Source: Ixodes scapularis
Lineage: Eukaryota > Arthropoda > Arachnida > Ixodida > Ixodidae
Reading direction: 5' to 3'
NCBI RefSeq assembly: GCF_016920785.2
Contig: NW_024609958.1
Location: 372,001 to 436,000, forward strand
DNA: 64,000 nt
Shown here: positions 11,601 to 18,639 of the stretch, piece by piece
How the letters are laid out: every line of letters starts with the position of its first letter
Numbering within the stretch: position 1 is the first letter of the stretch
Position numbers and translations under genes: made by a program
Notes under the pieces: generated by a model
Seen by the model: only the letters and a program-made list of their open reading frames with translations
The model's database searches: none
What the model was told of the DNA's origin: nothing

Positions 11601-12444
11601 GCTCTCGGCGACGGCGATGAGCTTCTGCTTCGGCGTCGCGCACTTCCGGGTCCTCTCGATAGCGGCTTCTGGCTTCCGCTTCGGCGGCGCTCACTCCTGG
11701 CTGCTCTCGACGGCGGCGATGAGCTTCTGCTTCGGCGTCGCGCACTTCCGGGTCCTCTCGATAGCGGCTTCTGGCTTCCGCTTCGGCGGCGCTCACTCCT
11801 GGCTGCTCTCGGCGGCGGCGATGAGCTTCTGCCTCGGCGTCGCGCACTTCCGGGTCCTCTCGATAGCGGCTTCTGGCTTCCGCTTCGGCGGCGCTCACTC
11901 CTGGCTGCTCTCGGCGGCGGCGATGAGCCTCTGCCTCGGCGCCGCGCACTTCCGGGTGGTCTCGACGGCGGCGCTTAGATTCAGCTTCAGCAGCGCTTAC
12001 TTCTGGCTGCTCTCGGCGGCGGCGATGAGCCTCTGCCTCGGCGTCGCGCACTTCCGGGTGGTCTCGACGGCGGCGCTTAGATTCAGCTTCAGCAGCGCTT
12101 ATTTCTGGCTGCTCTCGACGGCGGCGATGAGCTTCTGCTTCGGCGTCGCGCACTTCAGGGTCCTCTCGACGACGGCGCTTAGATTGAGCTTCAGCAGCGC
12201 TCACTTCTGGCTGCTCTCGGCGGCGGCGATGAGCCTCTGCCTCGGCGTCGCGCACTTCCGGGTCTTGTCGACGGTGCCGTTTAGCTTCAGCTTCGGCGGC
12301 ACGCACTGCAGGATCTTGGCGCCGGCGGCGCTGAGCCTCTGCTCGGGCAGCGCGTTTAGCAGCAGCTGCTTCATCTGACTCGCTCATTTTGTGAAAAAAG
12401 AACTGCCTGATTACGTCTCGTCGTCGTCGTCTTTGTGATATCAC
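5653..12444 (-). CDS. Helentron Rep-helicase-endonuclease protein (2263 aa)
   Basis: A single uninterrupted frame of 2263 codons, the protein that would drive rolling-circle transposition. Domains in order (approximate residues): basic 17-aa repeats, 25-598; a Cys-rich segment starting CSVCDRLW (about 625) with a later CSTC; Rep/Helitron-like N domain with the HUH motif in GSAHAHILLWL (about 1085) and the two-tyrosine motif in YVVEYVNK (about 1265); PIF1-type helicase with Walker A GVAGCGKT (about 1580), Walker B IIDEVSMM (about 1663), GDLRQLPP (about 1700) and HKSQGGTY plus ALSRATD (about 1965-1995); and a C-terminal exonuclease/endonuclease/phosphatase domain with LSETW (about 2085), GDFNAD (about 2187) and SDHK (about 2248). 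All key residues are present. The start at 12444 gives the longest frame; M20 (12387, MSESDE) just before the repeats is a likely alternative. No frameshift or stop is seen, suggesting recent insertion. Confidence 0.93.
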   Translation of the reverse strand: MISQRRRRRDVIRQFFFHKMSESDEAAAAKRAARAEAQRRRRQDPAVRAAEAEAKRHRRQDPEVRDAEAEAHRRRREQPEVSAAEAQSKRRRREDPEVRDAEAEAHRRRREQPEISAAEAESKRRRRDHPEVRDAEAEAHRRRREQPEVSAAEAESKRRRRDHPEVRGAEAEAHRRRREQPGVSAAEAEARSRYREDPEVRDAEAEAHRRRREQPGVSAAEAEARSRYREDPEVRDAEAEAHRRRREQPGVSAAEAEARSRYREDPEVRDAEAEAHRRRREHPEVSAAEAESKRRRREDPEVREAEAEAHRRRREQPGVSAAEAEARSRYREDPEVRDAEAEAHRRRREHPEVSAAEAESKRRRREDPEVREAEAEAHRRRREQPGVSAAEAEARSRYREDPEVRDAEAEAHRRRREQPGVSAAEAEARSRYREDPEVRDAEAEAHRRRREQPGVSAAEAEARSRYREDPEVRDAEAEAHRRRREHPEVSAAEAESKRRRREDPEVREAEAEAHRRRREQPGVSAAEAEARSRYREDPEVRDAEAEAHRRRREQPEVSAAEAESKRRRREDPEVRDAEADAHRRRREQPGVSAATAEAKQKARIAKPDGATKIFQRLFRDNPFGSVCSVCDRLWFQNDLQPLPDRCHETLEQSFPNSDLTQFKLCSTCIQSVHKGHIPHLSSSNGYVYPPKPAHLPQLNAVSERLISPRIPFMQLRRLMHGGGQHGIKGPVVNVCVDVDDMVTMLPRAIEQDRALNVHLKRRMLAKTTYLAGAVKKCDLLPWLKLLCDSTLYKHYNIKCDFARLGDIVEVDEHDEIELLPQCSDLNDPIQVATAMTLAQHTLVWDEDKFLAIAPGEGKRPVSILYDEHAEELSFPQIYLGEPRRVDASAKPTVFTHAMSEIRRSDRRGATPQHVLYMAMKVFRHRVAGDMCVAFRNIKALETLTKQQLLDKDFVQQAVEHDMAFMHGIPNTVQYWTKRKKDLFAMIRQLGKPTAFLTLSASEMHWPDLLQLLQRLRLKPGEIEVPLEQMNSIYRAQLVNDDPVVCAIYFDRLVRVILNILRNTRVSPFRPYTVVDYFKRIEFQHRGSAHAHILLWLHNAPNEELSMLMPQTLEIANVLLSIDNGCLKRERTQVHQHTHTCYKHNTTRCRFNAPFMPIDECMVVVPFPTMDNEAQKKKIESLLNKYEAMHQALETTNYDSMEQFWEHHGVADKAEYISVLRAGTPRATIMLPRTVQQKWVNYFNPWVASILDSNMDLQIVLDTYACAAYVVEYVNKANRGMSNLNRAVQEIVKEKGDMAYSQALRHLGVKMLNAIELSAQEAAWCLLNQDMSEASRKVVFVNSAWPEERTRIRKSNAQMAQEGLVESSTDVWKRTMIERYEDRIPELEPVTLAEFATEYNIYTYRKRNQRRILRYRGYSVDDSVNFKREHVLLFYPFRKEVDILDQNCFERLYEQNIDVILQNKARYHSDVDIEQIRAVCNSMLQSNDGEHCATSELPDVRLHPMAMENDDSDLLDIGMVQSNAPFKQCPAVCTRQDVMSRDQYLDTMRKTNEEQYEIVREVVHRLTIPDSPPLQIFFTGVAGCGKTFVLRLIMDVYNRYCNPAGSDNVNAYVACATTGKAAVALGGITVHAAFRLTINRDGGLRDNELNTFRYAFRNVRCVIIDEVSMMSADILQKVDSRLRIITCKYLEPFGGLDIILCGDLRQLPPVRAAEVFKRVKTNSVFNTEIAWHHLSYFVLTKVVRQSDLRFSTILTKIGDGAELDSEEIALIQSRFVTQQQAETCCPGGIRLYYSNKESDYYNTNTAIATEDNRVACPARDTIVGFRSMQEKTEAMRKAETLPKAELGNLPANIMLCIGKPYMLTLNVDVSDGLVNGSVGILQYIQYDTLREPERIWLHFGELGSKIAIGTVAAAKSRQLRALDRNIQQNWTPIERRTVTCVIDKKSRISLRRCQLPVVQASAITIHKSQGGTYENVVYSYAKSHPQKLVYVALSRATDINGLYLTNVDNDFTFYHGKPNPDRVLLDEFRRLQSHKLQTVTAKCYAMIKQPHLFSVAALNVRSLPAHSKDVHHDPILRHASVLCLSETWMDPKQAVEIMDYQYCCGVSREHNRAAGVAIYVCKGLSVVPIEIFGTSDEVGELCGAKFDNGLVVVALYISPTAVTKDIVHFLRLALSTRGSTPMLVVGDFNADLKKNKNFIPLMQENLPFLSLVTAHTAVTTSRNTCIDLVFQNQPLVHHLEHISCHFSDHKASFITIKDWDKSAI
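10650..12370 (-). repeat. In-frame 51-bp/102-bp coding repeat of the Helentron protein
   Basis: About 34 copies of a 17-residue unit alternate between two forms, DPEVRDAEAEAHRRRRE and QPGVSAAEAEARSRYRE or its SKRRRRE variant, so the DNA period is 51 bp with a 102-bp dimer. Longer blocks of several dimers recur, indicating unequal exchange. The unit has an acidic/alanine helix half and a run of arginines, suggesting a repeated helix that binds nucleic acid. Alpha-helical Arg-rich tandem repeats are known in the STPR family, but that unit is 23 residues, so homology is not claimed. The long plus-strand frame here is only the antisense of the repeat. Confidence 0.93.
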
Positions 12445-12711
12445 TCATGCTGGATCACGGCGCCGGCGGTGCTGACCCTCTGCTCGTGCAGCACGTTTAG
12501 CAGCAGCTGCTAAAGCCCGTCCATCCTGAGAAAAGTGGCTGCATTGATTGTTGTGGAAATGCTCGAGACACGTGCCGTGCACCAATTCTGGGAAGAACAT
12601 GGCCACTGTAACATGGCATCTGAAATCTAGTTTGAATGTGCACTGTGCCGCCATGATCTTTCCAAAGTCTGCACGTTGCACGTGCCTTGTGCATCGACGC
12701 ACCGTGCGCAA
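12445..12711 (-). pseudogene. Partial duplicate of the Helentron ORF start
   Basis: The minus frame ends AAAAKRAARAEGQHRRRRDPA and then stops. This repeats the first residues after M20 of the main ORF (AAAAKRAARAEAQRRRRQDPA), and about 70 bp at 12460-12530 aligns with 12310-12375. The upstream part (MRTVRRCTRH...) is unrecognised. It could be an upstream ORF or a relic of repeat-mediated slippage that shifted the start of the gene. Confidence 0.6.
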
Positions 12712-12929
12712 CTTTTAAGACATGAACGCACTTTAGCAGCTTTTAGCTTCTCTTTGTTCTATTATTTTTCTGCTGCAGGGTTTTTCAACCGTGCAGCAGG
12801 AAAGCCGAAGCCGGCCGAGGGATAAGAGATAAGAGTCTTTTAAAATAATTTTTCGGAGAAATGAAAATTCGGATTCGTCCGCCCTGCTCATCCTCCCTGC
12901 TCCCCTGCGTTCTCCTCTTCCCCTCGCGG
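12712..12929. other. Helentron 5' leader, unique part
   Basis: No coding motif. It sits between the duplicated ORF start and the CACGTG-rich block, so is likely leader or promoter sequence for the minus-strand ORF. No TATA box is obvious. Confidence 0.35.
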
Positions 12930-13330
12930 GGGCCACGTGATCTCGGGGGGGGGGGGGGGGGGGAGGGGAGGGGGTAGTCACGTGACCCTCCCGAGGCCAC
13001 GTGACCCCCCGCTGAAGTCATGTGACCCCCTCCCCCGAGGTCACGTGACCCCCCCCCCCCGAACCATACTAGACAAAGGGGAGGAGGAGGAGGAGGGCAG
13101 AGGTCCGGGGGGTCACGTGACCTCGAGGGGACGGGATCACATGACCTTGGGCGGGCCGTCACGTGACTTCGGCGGGGGGAGGGGAGTAACCCCCGGGGTC
13201 ACGTGACCTTGGCGGGGGAGGACGGGGGAGGAGGAGGAGCGGAGGGGGAGGGGCGACGCCGACGCCAACGCCGACGCCGACAGGCTGGAAACGGGTCATG
13301 TGACCCCCTCCCCCCGAGGTCACGTGACCA
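12930..13330. promoter_or_regulatory. Cluster of ~11 E-box palindromes (CACGTG / GTCACGTGAC)
   Basis: Eight exact CACGTG sites, mostly within GTCACGTGAC(C), plus three one-base variants (CATGTG or CACATG), spaced 20-70 bp apart in C/G-run DNA. GTCACGTGAC is the known optimal site for MiT/TFE and USF/MYC-type bHLH factors. The block lies 490-890 bp upstream of the Rep-helicase ORF, inside the element's 5' end, so it may be its promoter or a subterminal binding array. The surroundings (GGGGAGGAGG, G-runs) are simple sequence, so an expanded microsatellite is the plain alternative. Confidence 0.6.
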
Positions 13331-13339
13331 GGCCGGACC

Positions 13340-13530
13340 ATACTACACAATGAGGGGAGGAGGAGAAGGAGGGGGAGGAAGAGGAGGAGGAGGGGAGGAG
13401 GAGGGGGAGGAGGAGGAGAGGGAGAGGCGCGGTTACGCCGACGCCGACGCCGACGCCGACGGCGACGGCGACGGCGACGCCAACGGCGACGGCGACGGCG
13501 ACGCCAACGGCGACGCCGACGCCGCTCAGG
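13340..13530. repeat. (GGA)n and (GACGCC/GGCGAC)n microsatellites
   Basis: A (GAG)n/(GGA)n tract to about 13425 is followed by a GC-rich hexanucleotide tract of GACGCC and GACGGC units. A short patch of the same hexanucleotide also lies at about 13255-13285. Confidence 0.9.
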
Positions 13531-13546
13531 CTGGAAACGGGCCCCT

Positions 13547-13559
13547 AAGAGCTGCGCTC
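13547..13559 (-). repeat. 5' asymmetric terminal inverted repeat
   Basis: Reverse complement of 3922-3934; one base from the inferred 5' end of the Helentron. Confidence 0.75.
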
Positions 13560-13560
13560 T

Positions 13561-13870
13561 AAAAAGTGTTCAGTAGAAGCCTGGCTACTGACCACACTTT
13601 TTATCCCCGGCCACAAGTCCTAAAAACATCCTCAGCACATGTCCGACCAGTGTTGACTGGCGGCAACTTATTCAATGATGAAAAAAAACTGTCTGGTAGA
13701 AGACTGGGTACTGACCGCTCCTTTTATCCCAGGCCACCAATCCGAAAGATGGTCACCCTATTTGGCTTGTTTCAAATTGGTCAACAAAAGAAAAAAAGTG
13801 TCCCATAGAACATGGGTATGCGGAGTGCTGCTTTTATTCAGGACCACCAATCCTCTCTGGCATTACATTG
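13561..13870 (+). repeat. ~121-bp satellite, right part
   Basis: Continues the array broken at 3887, in register, starting with AAAAAGTGT. Two to three diverged units are visible (CCCCGGCCACAAGTCC, TGTTGACTGGCGGCAAC, then weaker copies with AGGCCACCAATCC and GGACCACCAATCC) before homology fades. Confidence 0.85.
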
Positions 13871-15423
13871 CCCATTACAATACAGTATACAAGCCACAGG
13901 CTTGGTAAGCAATGACTTCCGCTTGTTCTGCAAATATTAAGTCTGGTCACATGTAGGTGGCTACATGTTTGCCAAGGCCAGGTACGACTGGGAGAAGGGA
14001 TTAACACTTGAGGAATCCAGGCCGTGGCACGTTCCATACTATAAAATTGGCTCAGAAAACTTCATTTGGATAAAAATTATATTTTATTATTTGAACACAA
14101 ATTATATGTACAAAATGCGAAAACATTAAAAAATGACTGTGCCTTTAACGGAGCAGTGAATTCTGGACTTGTTGTACACAACAAAAATGAACCAGAATAT
14201 GAAAAAAAGCTTTCTCAGGTATTCTTTTGCCAATTACAAAATTCTTCATAACAACAGCTTTTCTTTAGCCACAGATTTCTGGCCAAGATAAAACCAGAAA
14301 ACCTGAAAACAAACACACAATAAGCGCATGTATTTCATAACCAAAACCTGGCTGGCAGTATTGCTATATCAAATATAACAGAAAAGTTCTATCACTTAAA
14401 AACCAAATTATATAAGCTACAGTCACAAAATATTGGGTGAAATCACGGTCAGAAGTCGGGTCTCTCTCCACCTGAGGAAACCTCAAGGTGACTGGTAGCA
14501 GTAAGGATGTCGTCAAATAGCTACAAAAGAAGCACATTGGGCTAATGGCAGCGCGTGCAGAGCAAAAAAACAAACAAACAAAAAAAAAAAAAGCTCTCCT
14601 AACTAAGCCATGGTTAAAAATATTGGGTGAAAAAATGGAGGAAAACACATATCCGACTCTTCGAGACAACGAAAGAACTTTATCGAACGAATCACACTTC
14701 CCGCCGTGGTAGGCCGACGTTGTCACAATCACACGAGACCTCCACTCGTCGTCGAAAACACGCCGCTAGCTTTTTGAGGGGAACGAACGGCACAATCGTA
14801 CTATACACAGTGCGACGGCTTCGTCCCAATCACGATATCTCTACACGTCGTCGAAAACGCACCGCTTCTTCTTCCACGGCACGATCGAGCACCAGTTGCA
14901 CAATCCTGCGCACCTTCCTTCAACTACGTCCGACAGGCGTAGCGTAGTCTCGCTTTGCCCAGCTCGAACACTCACCGCGACGCCGCGCAGTTGACGATGT
15001 GATGCAGTTCTCACACACGCTCTCCCGTGCACGAAAAACACAAAACAATCACATGCCGATGCCTCGGTTAATTTGTGGCCGTCTAACTTCGTTGAATGTC
15101 TCACGTGTGCACAGATTTCCACTGACCCGTCACATAGGGTTACGTAACTTTGGCTACGGAGGCCACATAAAACGAGATGCGGTGCTTCTTCTTGGCTCCG
15201 TAAGGTCCAGAAACATAGACCGATCTATCTTAGGTCCGGTCCAAGGTCAATTGTCCGGTCTTCGACATACCTTTTCCGATTTTCCAACGAGAAAAACTAA
15301 AAAAAAAAAATAATAAAAAAGCGCGCTGCTCTAGCCTGTTCACCGAGCAAACATACAGATGAAGCAGGTGAACCGGAAGTGATCTCGTCCCAGCAAGTTC
15401 CGCCAGTTCCGCCATTACTTGTT
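13871..15423. other. No gene seen; weak ~100-bp direct repeat at 14718-14880
   Basis: AT-rich DNA without recognisable coding sequence. Around 14718-14800 and 14818-14900 a block with CGTCGTCGAAAAC(A/G)C recurs about 100 bp apart, both copies preceded by CAATCAC. No domain supports the short frames here. Confidence 0.35.
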
Positions 15424-16148
15424 TATGCATACCACTGATCTCTATGACAATTGCTGGATCGCGTTTGCCCGCTCCGCGATTGCGGTCACTGGCGGCCATC
15501 TTTAGGTAGAGTTATATCACCTCTAGCCAATGTAAGCTGCTGCAGCCGCTATCATCCATCCATGGCAGATAGCGTTTTGGCATGTGGGTTGGCAGGCTGC
15601 GGTCAAAATAGCGTGGGTGATATTGCGTGCTTGATTAAAATTATTTGACGAAACATGTTTTTGAAACCCGGCGTGAACAGTAGTCCGGTTTCTGAGGACC
15701 TGGTAAAAGTTTCACGAAATCGAAGCACCGGAAGAAAAGCAGCACAGCACGTATCGAAAGTCGCATCGAAAGAAGCATCGAAAGCAGACGACGGTAGGGA
15801 GTCTGCTTTTGATGCGAGCTGCGCTGCTTTCCGCCGGTGCTGCGCTTTCGTAGAACTTTTTCCGGGTCCTCAAAGATGAGGCTACTGTTCACGCCGGGTT
15901 TCAAGAATCTGCTTCGTCGAACAACTTCAATCAAGCACGAAATGTCACCCACGGTACAGTGTACTAGATCTACGGCTATTTTTTGTGGCAGCCTGCCGCC
16001 ATTGCGCTGTCCGCCATATTACTATGATGGCTAGAGATGATATAACTCTACCTAAAGATGGCCGCCAGTGACCGCATTCCGGTCCATAGGAGGAGCTGGT
16101 CAAACGCGATCCAGCAAATAGACATAGAGATCAGTGATGCATACCACG
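15424..16148. mobile_element. Foldback element: ~720-bp imperfect palindrome
   Basis: The left arm (15424-15789) and right arm (15801-16148) are reverse complements over almost their whole length. Matching blocks include CACTGATCTCTATG, GCGGTCACTGGCGGCC, TTAGGTAGAGTTATATCA and AAACCCGGCGTGAACAGTAG. The centre is AAAGCAGAC / GTCTGCTTT around an 11-nt loop. The same peptide (FLKPGVNSS) is readable on both strands because of the symmetry; neither frame is a plausible gene. It is a non-autonomous foldback/MITE-type element of unknown family; I could not fix a target duplication. Confidence 0.85.
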
Positions 16149-16990
16149 ACCCCCACGACCTATGCCCACGACCCTGTACACCGACTGCGTAGGGTGAACA
16201 CGAAAACTGGCGACTCTCTTGCATAAAAGAGAAGTGACGGGTGCTTTAATTAAAATATATTAATGTTCGTCCTAATCCCCGAAAATCTGACTAGATTCCC
16301 TGCGCGGTGATAGTTGTCCGCCAGGTGGCGCGAATTACCTCCCATTGCAAAAAGAGAAATTATAATTTTATTATTCACCCATCCACTCGATCGTTTCGCG
16401 CTGATGCCGGTGCAATGGCCGGTGCAGCTGGCTGATGGTGGACTCATCAGGCCTAGTTCAACTTCAAGCGGTTCAAGGCGTTCAAGGTTCGACGATTTGA
16501 GAAGCTTTGTTATCGGTTTGTGCACATTTCAAGCCACCCAAGATAGCACGCGGCGGCGTCCAGAGACAAGAGGCCATGAATACGCTGATCAAGGAGTAAG
16601 TCCATTTTCTACTCGGTGTTTTGTCTTGCAAAGTGATTGGAACACAATGGGCATAGGGTTAGTAGTAACGGCTCAGTTGACAAGCTCTGCATTAGCGGTG
16701 CTTCGGAAAGGCGGCCCCGTCCGTTCGTGCGAGCGTGATGACGCTGTCGTCGCAGCCCCCTTGGTTCGCAAGGTCGGGGAAGCTCGGGCCACTGGCTTGT
16801 CATTGCAAAATCAGGCGGTCGGCGGCATGTCAGCGGCATGTTAGCGGCTCTTGTGCACTTTTTAGATTCTGCTGATTGTATGATTGTTAATGGGAAGTCG
16901 GTATTTTGCCGGCAACCGTCATGACAAACCTACGAAGAATAATTGTCGCGAACGCCGAACTGGATCGCTAGGTTGGACATTTGAGAAAAG
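16149..16990. other. Unassigned DNA with one possible first exon
   Basis: The plus strand has ATG at 16576 reading MNTLIK and then a consensus donor GTAAGT at 16596-16601. Upstream at about 16320 is CGCCAGGTGGCGCG, similar to an insulator (CTCF-type) core. These two could mark the 5' end of a host gene, but no second exon was found, so this is weak. Confidence 0.25.
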
Positions 16991-17011
16991 GTACATGGAA
17001 GTGACGTAATG

Positions 17012-17431
17012 CAAAGGAGGAGCGTATCCTAGCAACACTCACGTGGCGGCTCTGCCCACTTTGACGCCGCTACGTCATCGCAAACCTGACACCCGTCACC
17101 CGTTTCAGCGACGTCCGGAGCCAACCACCGACGAGCGGAAGTAGCTACGCATTCCCTGAGGCGTCCCTACGCGCGGGATACGGGGTAGGATTTACTACGA
17201 CGCGGGGAGCAGTTCCTGCGTTTAGCGAAGGAACGGCAGCCAATCCTGTGCGTCGCTGGCCGTCGCATCTGTTCTAGTACAGGTAAAAGTATTGAAAAAC
17301 AATCAAAACCTTTTGGGCGTTGTTAAAACAAACCTCTTTTTTGTACCCTTTTGCAATACATTTAAGAATTAATTGGAGAGAAAGTTGTTCCAATATGCGG
17401 GATGTGCGCTACGCGCCTTCTTCAAACCAAA
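17012..17431 (+). promoter_or_regulatory. Possible promoter/leader of the plus-strand Harbinger ORF
   Basis: GC-rich sequence with GGAAGTGACGT at 16997-17007 and further CRE-like halves (TACGTCATCG near 17071). A possible donor, CAGGTAAAAG, is at about 17279-17288. It precedes the ATG at 17432. Confidence 0.3.
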
Positions 17432-17572
17432 ATGTCGAACCACGAGGAGCCGGGTGTGCCGGGGGCAGCGGAGGGGTCGGCGGAACCAACGGGGAGCGCG
17501 CGAGTGACGGCTGCTTTAGTCAGAAACAAATTTTTTATCTTTCGAGTACTTGCTATTGCTGTGCTCAAATAA
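17432..17572 (+). CDS. Short plus-strand ORF, possible first exon of an accessory gene
   Basis: The ATG is in good context (CCAAAATGTCG). The frame encodes 46 residues starting MSNHEEPGVPG, Ala/Gly/Pro/Glu-rich for about 30 residues and then hydrophobic (FFIFRVLAIAVL) before TAA. The change in character near codon 30 suggests that only the first part is exonic and the rest is intron read-through, though no strong donor is visible. Harbinger elements often encode a second, Myb/SANT-like DNA-binding protein; nothing here proves that. Confidence 0.3.
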   Translation: MSNHEEPGVPGAAEGSAEPTGSARVTAALVRNKFFIFRVLAIAVLK

Positions 17573-18204
17573 GAGTGTTTGGCGCAACATCTGTGATAAT
17601 TCTTTCAAAGTGGTCCAGTGTTTATATGGTGGTATGCTAGTCAGAAAATATATATTTTTTTTTTCCTTTCGAAATTTAACTATTGTGCTCAAATAAGACC
17701 AGAGTGTTCAACAAGATATCTGTGATATATACTTAAGATTGCCCAATTGCTTACATGGTTCCAGTCGATGCTCAGTTTTACTTCCAAGAATGAAATATTA
17801 CATTCCATGTTATCACACTTTTATTCATGAAGTCACAGGTTTTTCTTTAAGAAATAAAGCAATTTTCAAAACAAACTACATGTGCACTGTCTTGAGATAA
17901 CACAATCACCTAACTTTGATGTAGTACCATAAAAGAGATAATAAAATGGAGCAGAAGGCAAGGCGCTTTGAAGTATTTGTAAAATGAAACAATGTCCATG
18001 ACAACAATATCCCTGGTTCAATCAGCAACTAAGAAAGCAATCTCTGCAAAAGCAAGCATTTCTTTCTAGAGGTAGTCTAAATTACTTCTGAGTTCTTTGC
18101 AGGGGCAATCCAGATGACCTGTTGGTCTGGCAATTAAACCTCCGAACCTTTTCTGTCACTGTCGACTGCGTCTCGTGCCTTCTGCTCATAAAAATTAAAA
18201 AAAA
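17573..18204. other. AT-rich Harbinger interior, no gene seen
   Basis: AT-rich sequence, partly repetitive (AAATAAGA(C)...AGAGTGTT(T/C) recurs at about 17567 and 17691). It may be intron or 3' flank of the converging genes. Confidence 0.3.
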
Positions 18205-18362
18205 GGCTGTATCGATTTCACCGCGATGCACTCGACACGTATCCGGAGGCAGCACGCTGGCTGTGCGACGAACTTCACAAGGTGTAGGAGCTGAAGAGAG
18301 TATGTAGCTTGTGGACGGCCATGACTGTGGAGCAGGAAGCGAAGTGTGCACTTTACAGCTTC
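18205..18362 (+). pseudogene. Inverted fragment of a HARBI1-type transposase exon 1
   Basis: The plus strand reads LYRFHRDALDTYPEAARWLCDELHK, a stop, then WTAMTVEQEAKCALYSFHG. The same block in the minus-strand transposase at 20447-21253 reads LYREHRDAFELPEE...VVRWLCDELRE and WTVMTVELQVLFALRFYGTG. It is therefore a piece of a related but distinct Harbinger exon, with an internal deletion and a stop, in the opposite orientation to the main gene. This also explains why the minus frame here resembles the antisense of exon 1. Confidence 0.8.
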
Positions 18363-18639
18363 CACGGCGAGGGCTTCACTGAGGGCAAGGATGTGACGGG
18401 GTCCTTGGTGGTCAGGACCTGAGTCGTGGTGGCGAGAGGCTCCCTGTTGCTGGCGGCGTCCGTGCTGGGCACCACCGCAGCGAGGTCGCTGGGGGGCTTC
18501 CCGACGGTGTCCCTGGTGGTCGGGACTACCGTCGTGGCGGCGGACCCCTTGCGTGTGGCGCTCCGCACGGGCACGTCTGCGGCGGGTTCCGAACCGGGCG
18601 ACAAGGCGCTGCCTCAGAGCCTTCCCCCTGTCCGAGAGG

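Larger units (their letters stand above)
3888..13560 (-). mobile_element. Helentron-like (Helitron2-type) element, full length candidate
   Basis: The insertion interrupts a ~121-bp satellite. The satellite stops at AAAAAGTG (3880-3887) and resumes in register with the same eight bases (13561-13568). On the minus strand the 5' end is at about 13560 and the 3' end at about 3888. A 13-nt inverted repeat lies 1 nt inside the 5' end (13547-13559) but 34 nt inside the 3' end (3922-3934). Such asymmetry is the known signature of Helitron2/Helentron elements. A hairpin sits between the 3' repeat and the 3' end. The element encodes one Rep-helicase-endonuclease protein; the endonuclease domain is also typical of Helentrons. 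Rolling-circle elements normally make no target duplication, so the 8-bp repeat is odd. It may be a real duplication, or the element's 3' end may happen to finish in CAC before the T run. Confidence 0.82.

Noticed and set aside
10600..12378. 592-codon plus-strand frame rich in Ser/Ala/Phe
   Set aside because: It is the antisense of the 51-bp coding repeat of the Helentron protein; the 51-bp period keeps the opposite frame open.
12733..13562. Pro/Arg- and Gly-rich frames around the GA-rich tracts
   Set aside because: Low-complexity simple repeats; frames are open only because the tracts lack stop codons.
15641..15952. Genes on both strands in the foldback
   Set aside because: The same peptide on both strands results from the palindrome; no domain is present.
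16314..16844. 176-codon plus-strand frame
   Set aside because: It reads through a good splice donor at 16596 and has no domain; only a short first-exon candidate is retained.
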